Below are positions 56,841 to 64,000 of a stretch of 64,000 nucleotides of DNA, in pieces. The translations under genes were made by a program, and so were the position numbers. The notes beneath the pieces are model-generated. The model saw only the letters and a list, made by a program, of their open reading frames with translations. It did not search any database and had not been told where the DNA came from. Numbering within the stretch: position 1 is the stretch's first letter; the number at the start of each line of letters is the position of its first letter. This stretch comes from an uncultured Pelagibacteraceae bacterium (lineage in GTDB: Bacteria; Pseudomonadota; Alphaproteobacteria; Pelagibacterales; Pelagibacteraceae), in contig CACOFY010000003.1 of the NCBI GenBank assembly GCA_902626575.1, positions 53,739 to 117,738 of the forward strand, read 5' to 3'.

Positions 56841-58751
56841 TTAATGAACGATTTTAGGTTTTAGCCCTATTGAGCCTAATGCAGAGCTTTGGTCGCTATC
56901 TTCTGATTTAGCATCTTCCTTATTTGTAGGATATATATTTTTATTAATAATATTTTCAATTTCTTCACCTGTTAGCGTTTCGTAAGTAAGCAAAGCTTTA
57001 GCAACTTTGTGCAAATCATCAATTTTTTCAGTAAGTATTTTTCTTGCTTGATTGTATCCTTCATCAACCAATTTTCTTATTTCTTTATCAATTTTTTGAG
57101 CAACAGCCTCTGAAACACTTTGGGTCTGGGTTACTGATCTTCCTAAAAAGACTTCTTCTTGATTCTCTCCATACTCGACTGGACCTAATTCCTCACTCAT
57201 GCCATATTTAGTAACCATTGCTCTAGCTAATTGAGTAGCTTGATTTATGTCAGATCCACTTCCTCCACCTGCTCCTGTAGATATATTATCTTTACCAAAA
57301 ATAATTTCTTCAGCTACTCTGCCTCCAAAGCAAACTGCTAGTCTAGCTTTTAAATACTTTATAGAATGACCATGTTTATCTCTTTCGGGTAAATTCATTA
57401 CCATTCCTAATGCTCTTCCTCTAGGGATAATTGTTGCTTTATGTATTGGATCATAGTTTGGCATATTAAATGAAACAAGAGCGTGACCACCCTCATGATA
57501 AGCAGTTAATTTTTTCTCATCTTCCGTCATCACCATTGATCTTCTTTCAGCTCCCATCATTACCTTGTCTTTTGCCTCTTCGAATTCCTGGTAGGTAACG
57601 ATCCTTTTATTTTTTCTAGCTGCTAACAATGCAGCTTCATTCACTAAATTTGCTAAATCTGCACCTGAAAAACCCGGGGTTCCTCTTGCAACTGTTCTTA
57701 AATTTACATCAGGTGACATGGTAATTTTTTTTGCGTGAACTTTTAGTATTTTCTCTCTACCAATTATATCAGGGTTTGAAACTACAACTTGTCTGTCAAA
57801 CCTTCCAGGTCTTAAAAGTGCAGGGTCCAATACATCAGGTCTATTTGTGGCAGCAATTATTATTACTCCTTCATTAGTATCAAATCCATCCATCTCCACT
57901 AGCAATTGGTTCAAAGTTTGTTCTCTCTCATCATTACCACCACCTAAGCCAGCACCTCTACTTCTTCCAACAGCATCAATCTCATCTATAAAAATGATAC
58001 ACGGTGAATGTTTTTTTCCTTGCTCAAACATGTCTCTTACTCTTGATGCACCTACTCCTACAAACATTTCAACAAAGTCAGAACCGGATATAGTAAAAAA
58101 AGGAACACCAGCTTCTCCAGCAATTGCTCTAGCTAATAAAGTTTTACCTGTTCCTGGTGGACCAACTAACAAACACCCTCTAGGAATTTTACCTCCTAAT
58201 CTACTAAACTTTCTCGGGTCTTTTAAAAATTCTACTACTTCTTCTACCTCTTCTTTTGCTTCCTCAACACCAGCAACATCATTAAATGTAACTTTTCCTT
58301 TAATTTCATTCATCATTTTTGCTTTAGATCTTCCAAAGCCCATTGCACCACCTTTGCCTCCTTGCATCTGACGCATAAAAAATATCCAAACAGCTATTAA
58401 AAGTAACATAGGAAACCAAGATAATAATACACCAAATAATGACGGCATTTTCTCATCTAATGGCGCCGCGGTAATACTTACGCCTTTATTAGAAAGCTTT
58501 TCAATTAAGTTTGGATCATTTGGTGAGTAAGTGGAAAATTTATTTCCATCAGATAGCACACCATTAATGTTGTTTCCTTTAATTTCTACCTGAACTACTC
58601 TTCCATTTTCAACTTCACTTAAAAAAGTTGAAAAGTTAATTTTTTCAATATTATTATTATTTAATGAACCTTGTGGATTTTTGAACATATTGTACAAGCC
58701 AATGGTCAAGAAAACAATTATGCCCCACATTGCTAGATTTTTAAAATTCAT
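56841..58751 (-). CDS. ftsH: ATP-dependent zinc metalloprotease FtsH
   Basis: A hexameric inner-membrane AAA+ protease that degrades sigma-32, LpxC and damaged membrane proteins. In 636 residues: helix 1 (about 6-22), periplasmic segment, helix 2 (about 105-125), Walker A GPPGTGKT (197-204), Walker B IIFIDEID, second region of homology [21 protein letters not shown], and the zinc site HEGGH near residue 420 (HExxH with Gly-Gly). The adjacent tilS-ftsH order is widely conserved. Confidence 0.97.
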   Translation of the reverse strand: MNFKNLAMWGIIVFLTIGLYNMFKNPQGSLNNNNIEKINFSTFLSEVENGRVVQVEIKGNNINGVLSDGNKFSTYSPNDPNLIEKLSNKGVSITAAPLDEKMPSLFGVLLSWFPMLLLIAVWIFFMRQMQGGKGGAMGFGRSKAKMMNEIKGKVTFNDVAGVEEAKEEVEEVVEFLKDPRKFSRLGGKIPRGCLLVGPPGTGKTLLARAIAGEAGVPFFTISGSDFVEMFVGVGASRVRDMFEQGKKHSPCIIFIDEIDAVGRSRGAGLGGGNDEREQTLNQLLVEMDGFDTNEGVIIIAATNRPDVLDPALLRPGRFDRQVVVSNPDIIGREKILKVHAKKITMSPDVNLRTVARGTPGFSGADLANLVNEAALLAARKNKRIVTYQEFEEAKDKVMMGAERRSMVMTEDEKKLTAYHEGGHALVSFNMPNYDPIHKATIIPRGRALGMVMNLPERDKHGHSIKYLKARLAVCFGGRVAEEIIFGKDNISTGAGGGSGSDINQATQLARAMVTKYGMSEELGPVEYGENQEEVFLGRSVTQTQSVSEAVAQKIDKEIRKLVDEGYNQARKILTEKIDDLHKVAKALLTYETLTGEEIENIINKNIYPTNKEDAKSEDSDQSSALGSIGLKPKIVH

Positions 58752-58794
58752 AGTAATAAGATAAGAATTATTATTGATTTAACAAGTATCTATT

Positions 58795-59829
58795 TTAACC
58801 ACTTTCCTTAGAAATTATAATAGTTTCATTGATTTTTTGAAATAAACAGCCTCCAAGTGTCATTTTTTTGAATTTTGAGTGTGACTTTATCTCCTTTATT
58901 AGTAAATTTGTACTTTTTCCTCTTGGAGAATAATATTTATTACTGATTTTTTTCATCACAATATTCAATGATCTTAGAATTACTTCGTTAGGTTGTAAGA
59001 AAAAATTTTTATTTAATGTAGCTTTTTTTTTATTTAAAACAAAATTGAGGTTATCTTTAATATTTTGGTCAGCGTAAAAATCCAATGCATAATTTGCAGT
59101 TTTTAAATTTTTGATAGTTAAAATTAATTTGTTTTCATCTAAACCCTCATTTTTAAGATTTTCAATTAACTTTCTGACTCTTACTCTTTTAAAATCTTTA
59201 TTCAGATTAGAGGGATCATTAATAAAATTGTTAAAAACGTTTAAGGTTACTTTCTCAAGTTGTTTTTTACTAAATTCTAATAAAGGTCTTATATAATTAA
59301 TATTATTAATTTTTGTTTTTTCACCGAGAGATACCAATCCTTTCAAACCACTTCCCCTTGTCATTCTAATAAAAAAATTTTCGTTTAGATCATTTTTATG
59401 ATGCCCTAACAGAATATTGTTTAATTTAAGTCTCAAACATTCACTGCTTAATAAAGAATATCTCTTTAATCTTGCAATTGCTTGAATATTTGAGGAAGGT
59501 TTTGGACCTTCCCATTTTATGATCTTACATTTAATGTTTATTTTTTTTAAAATTTTACATACTTTCTCTGCTTCCTTAGAGGAGTCTTTTCTTAAATTGT
59601 GGTCAATAATACAATAATTGAAGTTAGCACCATGTTTTTTTTCATAGCATTTTGATAAAAAAGCAAGTGCTAAACTATCTGATCCACCAGACACTGCTAC
59701 TAAGAAACTTTCTCTGTTGTTTAATTTTTTTTCAAACTTACTAAAAATAGGCTTTATAAAATCTTTATTTAATAGGTTTTTTATAAATTTATGATTTATC
59801 TTTTGAGCATTCAAACTTTTTTTCTTCAT
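58795..59829 (-). CDS. tilS: tRNA(Ile)-lysidine synthase
   Basis: Converts C34 of the CAU-anticodon tRNA-Ile to lysidine so that AUA is read as isoleucine, an important codon in AT-rich genomes. The 344-residue protein has the PP-loop VAVSGGSDSLALAFL near residue 43, the family motif IDHNLRKDSSKEAE near 75 and LGHHKNDLNENFFIRMTRGSGLKGL near 140. The C-terminal domain is short compared with E. coli. Its start lies 41 bases inside the end of cpoB. Confidence 0.93.
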   Translation of the reverse strand: MKKKSLNAQKINHKFIKNLLNKDFIKPIFSKFEKKLNNRESFLVAVSGGSDSLALAFLSKCYEKKHGANFNYCIIDHNLRKDSSKEAEKVCKILKKINIKCKIIKWEGPKPSSNIQAIARLKRYSLLSSECLRLKLNNILLGHHKNDLNENFFIRMTRGSGLKGLVSLGEKTKINNINYIRPLLEFSKKQLEKVTLNVFNNFINDPSNLNKDFKRVRVRKLIENLKNEGLDENKLILTIKNLKTANYALDFYADQNIKDNLNFVLNKKKATLNKNFFLQPNEVILRSLNIVMKKISNKYYSPRGKSTNLLIKEIKSHSKFKKMTLGGCLFQKINETIIISKESG

Positions 59830-60769
59830 ATTTTGCTTTTTGAAGGACAGACTGATTAGCTTCTGGATATTGCTGTTTCACACCCGTTATCATCAAACAA
59901 CCTTGATCCTTTTCTCCAATTTGTACTAGTGATACTCCAAGTTTTAATAAATTAATAGGTGCCTTCTCGCTTTTTGGATATTTTTGATAACCCTCTAAAT
60001 ATGCAGATGCTGCGTCTGTAAAAAGTTGTCTAATTCTAAAAGTCTCTGCGTACCAATATTGTGCATTTCCTGCAAGCTTATGATTTGGGTTTGTGTTAAC
60101 AAACTCTCTAAAAGCTCTTTCAGCCATATTATAATCACCATTTTTTAAAAAGCTTGTTGCAAAATCATATTGTTTACCCGGATCGGTATTTGGAAGTATC
60201 TTTTCCTCAGATACAAAAGTTTCAGTTACGACTGAGCCTGTTGTATCAATTGATTGAATTTCTTGTTCCTCATTTTTAGTCTCACTATCTTTATAAGATA
60301 TCGCCCCAAGATCTTGGGGTTCCGATGAACCTGGTAATATTTTTTTTTTCTCACTTGAAGAGCTAATTTTTTTTTGATTATTTTCACTACTAGATAATGT
60401 CTCAAGCTGTTGAAATCTCATTTGATTATCAGATTGAACTTTAGAAAGTCTATTGGATAACTTATCTAATTTGAAATTTATTTCTTCAAATCGGTTTGTA
60501 AGTTCTTGAAACTGTTTTTCAATTTCTGAAAGTTTTAATAAGTGTCTTGTTAGTACTTCTTCGGAGCTTTGATCTAATTCTGTAATACTCTCATTTAGAT
60601 TTTCGTTTTGTGAATTTGAGTAAACAGCTTTCTCTAATGTTTTTAAATCTTGTTGAATAATTTTTATAATTTCCTCAAAATTCTGAGTTTCGGCAAAAGA
60701 TTTATTATTAATATATGTGCAAAAAAATAGAGTTATAGATACTATTAATATTTTGAATTTGCTCATCAA
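59789..60769 (-). CDS. cpoB: Tol-Pal associated periplasmic protein CpoB
   Basis: A 326-residue exported protein (signal peptide about 1-26, ending SFA). It has a coiled-coil section of Gln/Leu/Glu heptads (about 65-130), a low-complexity Ser/Glu linker and a C-terminal TPR-like domain beginning PGKQYDFATSFLKNGDYNMAERAFREF near residue 197. This is the YbgF/CpoB plan, which links peptidoglycan synthesis to outer-membrane constriction. It follows pal after a terminator (60800-60830), so part of its expression may be separate. Confidence 0.9.
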   Translation of the reverse strand: MMSKFKILIVSITLFFCTYINNKSFAETQNFEEIIKIIQQDLKTLEKAVYSNSQNENLNESITELDQSSEEVLTRHLLKLSEIEKQFQELTNRFEEINFKLDKLSNRLSKVQSDNQMRFQQLETLSSSENNQKKISSSSEKKKILPGSSEPQDLGAISYKDSETKNEEQEIQSIDTTGSVVTETFVSEEKILPNTDPGKQYDFATSFLKNGDYNMAERAFREFVNTNPNHKLAGNAQYWYAETFRIRQLFTDAASAYLEGYQKYPKSEKAPINLLKLGVSLVQIGEKDQGCLMITGVKQQYPEANQSVLQKAKYEEKKFECSKDKS

Positions 60770-60799
60770 GATTAGTTGTAATTATAATGATGGCAAAAA

Positions 60800-60830
60800 A
60801 AAGACCCTGATTATTTAAGTCAGGGTCTTT
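60800..60830 (-). terminator. intrinsic terminator after pal
   Basis: AAAGACCCTGA (60800-60810) pairs with TCAGGGTCTTT (60820-60830) over a nine-base loop. On the minus strand a run of U follows. It lies 12 bases after the pal stop and partly isolates cpoB-tilS-ftsH from the tol genes. Confidence 0.9.
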
Positions 60831-60842
60831 AATTATTTTAAA

Positions 60843-61319
60843 TTAGTTTGCTTTAACTGTTACTGATCTTCTATTTTTTGACCAAGCTAAAGGATTTGAA
60901 CCTGAGTCAACAGGTCTCTCTTTACCATAGCTGATTACTGAAATTCTATTTCCAGAAATTCCATAAGTCATAAGATAGTCTTTAACTGAATTTGCTCTTC
61001 TTTCACCTAAAGCTAAGTTATATTCTCTTGTTCCTCTTTCATCAGCATGACCTTCAAGCACAACAGTTATTTTTGAATTTTTTCTTAACCAAGCTGCTTG
61101 TTTTCTCAAAGTTTCTCTTGAAGCAGTAGTTAAGACTGATTCATTTGTTGCAAAGAAAACTCTATCTGCAACTCCTGAGGCCAAGTATTCAACTGTATCT
61201 TTTCCAGTATAAACATCTCCCTGCATTTGATTCGTAACTTTTTTAGTTGCACAAGCAGAAAGCACTAAACTTGCTAGCATTATCAAAAATGCATTTTTGA
61301 AAATTTTCGTTAAAATCAT
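60843..61319 (-). CDS. pal: peptidoglycan-associated lipoprotein Pal
   Basis: An outer-membrane lipoprotein that binds peptidoglycan and TolB. The 158 residues begin with a lipoprotein signal and lipobox LVLSAC (modified Cys near residue 22). The OmpA-like domain has VFFATNESVL near residue 55, VVLEGHADERGTREYNLALGERRA near 86 (peptidoglycan-binding Asp and Arg) and ISVISYGKERP near 125. A strong AAGGAG ribosome site lies seven bases before the ATG, fitting a highly made protein. Confidence 0.97.
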   Translation of the reverse strand: MILTKIFKNAFLIMLASLVLSACATKKVTNQMQGDVYTGKDTVEYLASGVADRVFFATNESVLTTASRETLRKQAAWLRKNSKITVVLEGHADERGTREYNLALGERRANSVKDYLMTYGISGNRISVISYGKERPVDSGSNPLAWSKNRRSVTVKAN

Positions 61320-61397
61320 TAACTACTCCTTATTTGAATATTTTAAGTTTTTCACACATAATTAATTCTTTCAAGTATAAAAATCAACTATTTAATA

Positions 61398-62741
61398 CTA
61401 ATTACTTAATAAAGACGACCAAGATGGGTCCGAAGCATCGGTTTGGGTGTCAACTAATCTCTCATTATAGCCCGTTAGATCAATTGACCATAATTTGGCT
61501 GAAAATCCCTTTCCCTCAGAGTCAGATTTGGTTTCTCTATAAAAAATAAGCACTCTACCATTTGGAGACCATGAGGGTGCTTCTTGATAAAAATTTTCAG
61601 TCAACAACCTTTCACCAGAACCATCTGTTCTCATTACACCAATATAAAACTTCCCCTTGTGAAGTTTTGTAAATGCTATTAAGTCCCCCCTTGGAGACCA
61701 TACGGGTGTACCATATAAACCTTTGCCAAATGAAATTCTTTTAACTTTTGTACCATCGCTCTTCATAACATATATCTGTTGATAACCACTTCTGTCAGAA
61801 TTAAAGCAAATATATTTTCCATCAGGTGAATAAGATGGGGAAGTATCAATTGAAGGATGATTTGTAATTCTTTCAACAACTCTATTTTCTAAATCCATAG
61901 TGTATATGTCAGAATTTCCATCCATAGCAAAACTCATGATAATTTTTTTTCCATTTGGTGAAAACCTTGGTGCAAATGTCATTCCTGGAAAATCACCTAC
62001 TACCTCCTGTATGCCTGTTTCAATATCTAGAAGATAAACCCTCGGAAGATTTCTAAAATAAGACAAATAAGTAACCATTTGATTTGTAGGATTAAATCTT
62101 GGGGTCAAAACTAATTCATTTCCTAATGTTAAATATTTTGTATTAAATCCATCTTGATCCATTATCGCAAGTTTTTTAATTCTTTTTGTTTTTGGTCCCT
62201 CTTCTGAAACATAAATTATTCTTGTATCAAAATAACCTTTTTCTCCTGTTAACCTCTCGTAAACTTTGTCAGTAATTATATGCCCAACCCTTCGCCAGTT
62301 TGTTGGCACTGTAGTGAAAGCTAATGCCATCATTTCTTTACCTGCTAACACGTCCCATAATCTAAATTCTACTCTTAGTTTTTCATTTTTATAAATTACT
62401 TTTCCTGTAATGAGTGCTTGAGCTTTAATCAAAGACCAATCTTCAAATCTTGGTTTTAGGTGTGCTATATCAGGCTTCTGAAGAAAAGCATCTTTACTCA
62501 AGGGATTGAATAAACCGGAAGTTTGCAGGTTATTTTCAACAACCTTTGAAATTTCAGATCCAATATCTTTTTTTTTCAATGTTTTTTGAAGTGCTTCGTT
62601 AGAGTTACTATCAACTGACAATGGAGATACAGCAATAGGCAGAGGATTTAAATTTCCTCTAGTAATATCAACTTCAATTAAAGCATAAGAATTAGTGATG
62701 CTAAACAAAAAAATTATAATATATTTAAAATATTTAATCAT
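61398..62741 (-). CDS. tolB: Tol-Pal system beta-propeller protein TolB
   Basis: A periplasmic protein that shuttles between Pal and TolA. I use the ATG at 62741 (447 residues): it begins a signal peptide [14 protein letters not shown]...SYA and overlaps the tolA stop in an ATGA. The N-terminal domain is followed by a six-bladed propeller with repeated [30 protein letters not shown] and [10 protein letters not shown] segments. It is followed by pal after 78 bases containing no gene. Confidence 0.96.
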   Translation of the reverse strand: MIKYFKYIIIFLFSITNSYALIEVDITRGNLNPLPIAVSPLSVDSNSNEALQKTLKKKDIGSEISKVVENNLQTSGLFNPLSKDAFLQKPDIAHLKPRFEDWSLIKAQALITGKVIYKNEKLRVEFRLWDVLAGKEMMALAFTTVPTNWRRVGHIITDKVYERLTGEKGYFDTRIIYVSEEGPKTKRIKKLAIMDQDGFNTKYLTLGNELVLTPRFNPTNQMVTYLSYFRNLPRVYLLDIETGIQEVVGDFPGMTFAPRFSPNGKKIIMSFAMDGNSDIYTMDLENRVVERITNHPSIDTSPSYSPDGKYICFNSDRSGYQQIYVMKSDGTKVKRISFGKGLYGTPVWSPRGDLIAFTKLHKGKFYIGVMRTDGSGERLLTENFYQEAPSWSPNGRVLIFYRETKSDSEGKGFSAKLWSIDLTGYNERLVDTQTDASDPSWSSLLSN

Positions 62742-63550
62742 CCCTCTAACATCTCTCTTGCATCGAAATTTAATTGTAGTTCTTTCCATCTTTCATAACC
62801 TTCAGTGGGTACCCTTAAGGGTTGACACATTTTAATTGCTCTAAGCGCACTTTCTGCCAAAACTTTATAAAATCCCTGACCTGGTGTATTCATCCTTGCA
62901 TGATCCAATATTTCAGATTTAATAACTGTTCCATCTGGTTTTAATTGTAATTTAATTCTTACTAATAAATTTTCATTATATGGTAATCCTAAAGGAATGC
63001 TCCAGCAACCAAAAATTTGTGCTTTTAATGCATCTTCTTCACTCAAAGTAAGACTTGTAATGCTAAGATCTTTTTTTTGAGATTGCGATATTTTATTAGT
63101 TTTTTTTGTAGTTTCAGCGAATTCTTCTTTTGATTTATCAATTAAAGCGGCTATATTATTTGGATCAAATAATTCTTTTTTTTCAAATTCAGAAACTTGT
63201 TTAATTTCTTCATCGAGCTTTTCTGGATTTTGTTTTTTTTCCTCAATTTTTTTTACTTTATCAATATTTTCGTCAGGTAAGGGAACTGCATCTGGTTTTT
63301 CTTTTTTAACTTTTTTTGGTGGTGCTTGTTCAGATGTTAGTTTTTCCTCTTCTTTTTTTTTTACTTCTTCGATTATTTTTTTTGCTTTTGGGGCAAAAGG
63401 AATATTAGTCTTATCTGATATTTGTATTAACTCTACAGACACAAGGGGGGGTAAATCTATTGGTTCTTTTGTTAAAAAAGGGAGACTTATTGCTGTTATA
63501 AATATCATTATGATATGAAATCCAGATGAGATTATAACATTTCTGAACAA
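62738..63550 (-). CDS. tolA: TolA-like energy-transducing protein
   Basis: A 270-residue inner-membrane-anchored protein: helix about 8-26, a highly charged Lys/Glu/Pro middle (about 55-150), and a C-terminal domain with [29 protein letters not shown] near residue 180 and [14 protein letters not shown] near 235, as in TolA domain III. The charged linker is much shorter than in E. coli TolA (421 residues), so its periplasmic reach is smaller. Position between tolR and tolB supports the name. Confidence 0.88.
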   Translation of the reverse strand: MFRNVIISSGFHIIMIFITAISLPFLTKEPIDLPPLVSVELIQISDKTNIPFAPKAKKIIEEVKKKEEEKLTSEQAPPKKVKKEKPDAVPLPDENIDKVKKIEEKKQNPEKLDEEIKQVSEFEKKELFDPNNIAALIDKSKEEFAETTKKTNKISQSQKKDLSITSLTLSEEDALKAQIFGCWSIPLGLPYNENLLVRIKLQLKPDGTVIKSEILDHARMNTPGQGFYKVLAESALRAIKMCQPLRVPTEGYERWKELQLNFDAREMLEG

Positions 63551-63554
63551 GATT

Positions 63555-63971
63555 TTACCTCTCTTTGTAAGGTTCGGATATTAGAGCTACCTTTGTAAAG
63601 CCTGAACCAGAAAGCATTCCCATCACCTCTAAAACTCTACCATAATTTATTGTCTTATCACCTCTGACATATATTCTAGTATCAGTTCTATTTTTTGAGA
63701 CCGCTAAAATTTTCGCTATAATCTTTTCATATTCCACCTTGGATTCTTGGATAAATATTTCTCCTTTAGAATTAATTGTAAGTGTCAAAGGCTCTTGTTC
63801 CTCTGGAAGAGAGTCGGCTGAACTTTCTGGTAAATCAACCTGAACTCCAACTGTTAACAAGGGTGCCGTAACCATGAATATAATTAAAAGTACAAGCATA
63901 ACATCAACGAAAGGAGTGACATTGATCTCACTCATTGGATCATTTTTGGATCTTTTAAGATTAAAAGCCAT
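63555..63971 (-). CDS. tolR: biopolymer transport protein TolR (ExbD family)
   Basis: A 138-residue ExbD/TolR protein that forms the proton-driven motor with TolQ. The single helix (about 19-41, VTPFVDVMLVLLIIFMVTAPLL) contains the essential proton-carrying Asp (VTPFVDVML, Asp23). The periplasmic domain ends with YVRGDKTINYGRVLEVMGMLSGSGF. Only 29 bases remain upstream; tolQ is expected beyond the edge, but its 3' end cannot be identified. Confidence 0.95.
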   Translation of the reverse strand: MAFNLKRSKNDPMSEINVTPFVDVMLVLLIIFMVTAPLLTVGVQVDLPESSADSLPEEQEPLTLTINSKGEIFIQESKVEYEKIIAKILAVSKNRTDTRIYVRGDKTINYGRVLEVMGMLSGSGFTKVALISEPYKER

Positions 63972-64000
63972 TTTAAATTATTGTTAGAAATCTTTTTGAA

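Noticed and set aside
57847..58371. Long open frame antisense to ftsH
   Set aside because: It mirrors the strongly conserved AAA+ domain; its Pro/Ser-rich translation is typical of an antisense shadow.
63972..64000. 3' end of tolQ
   Set aside because: Two frames have stops in the last 29 bases and neither gives enough residues to recognise TolQ.

Overview
The window is a strongly AT-rich, gene-dense stretch of a streamlined marine alphaproteobacterium. It is almost certainly a SAR11-type organism ('Candidatus Pelagibacter' and relatives). This rests on low-GC, lysine-rich proteins, very short or overlapping intergenic spaces, a proteorhodopsin gene followed by ferredoxin and ferredoxin reductase, and alphaproteobacterial versions of tol-pal, rpoH, dksA and glyQS. 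No gap between genes exceeds 300 bases; the longest are 26482-26697, 15922-16127 and 33568-33768. I see no rRNA, CRISPR array, insertion sequence or prophage.

Layout. 43-1199: a secreted TPR protein and a TerC-like membrane protein. 1196-8034 (minus): one long run of psd, pssA, a glycosyltransferase, rlmE, guaB (without CBS domains), a secreted TPR protein, guaA and panB. 8119-9333: icd. 9325-15921 (minus): alaS, recA with its own terminator and an SOS-like box, a TolC-type outer-membrane protein, a P-loop kinase and a GFA-family protein. 16128-17781: umuDC behind a strong promoter with a perfect GAAC-N7-GAAC box. 17788-23675: glycosyltransferases and large membrane proteins, including an uncatalogued 41-residue membrane peptide, with dksA divergent among them. 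23680-26481 (minus): proteorhodopsin, terminator, ferredoxin, ferredoxin reductase and glutathione transferase. 26698-29559: prpE, a putative methyltransferase and an SMR transporter. 29552-33711: pyrC, ygfZ, a glycosyltransferase, a TylF-like methyltransferase and tRNA-Leu. 33769-35591: nadA-nadC. 35593-41999 (minus): sppA, glyQ, glyS and ppdK. 42109-47875: isoprenoid and cofactor genes (ispB, pdxH, aroC, dxs, ispA, xseB). 47896-50420: tsaC, an ABC-2 exporter and tRNA-Arg. 50444-52352: rluD and rpoH. 52349-63971 (minus): purA, thiD, glmM, folP, ftsH, tilS, cpoB, pal, tolB, tolA and tolR; tolQ presumably lies just outside.

How it fits together. Most genes are housekeeping: purine, pyrimidine, NAD, folate, pantothenate, thiamine, isoprenoid and phospholipid synthesis, tRNA charging and modification, and envelope integrity. 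Accessory elements are a blue-tuned light-driven proton pump, an SOS-type mutagenic polymerase and a set of surface-glycan-like enzymes. The points most worth following are the matching SOS-like boxes at recA and umuDC, the terminator and 20-bp palindrome flanking proteorhodopsin, the CBS-less IMP dehydrogenase, and the 41-residue membrane peptide coupled to glycosyltransferase genes.
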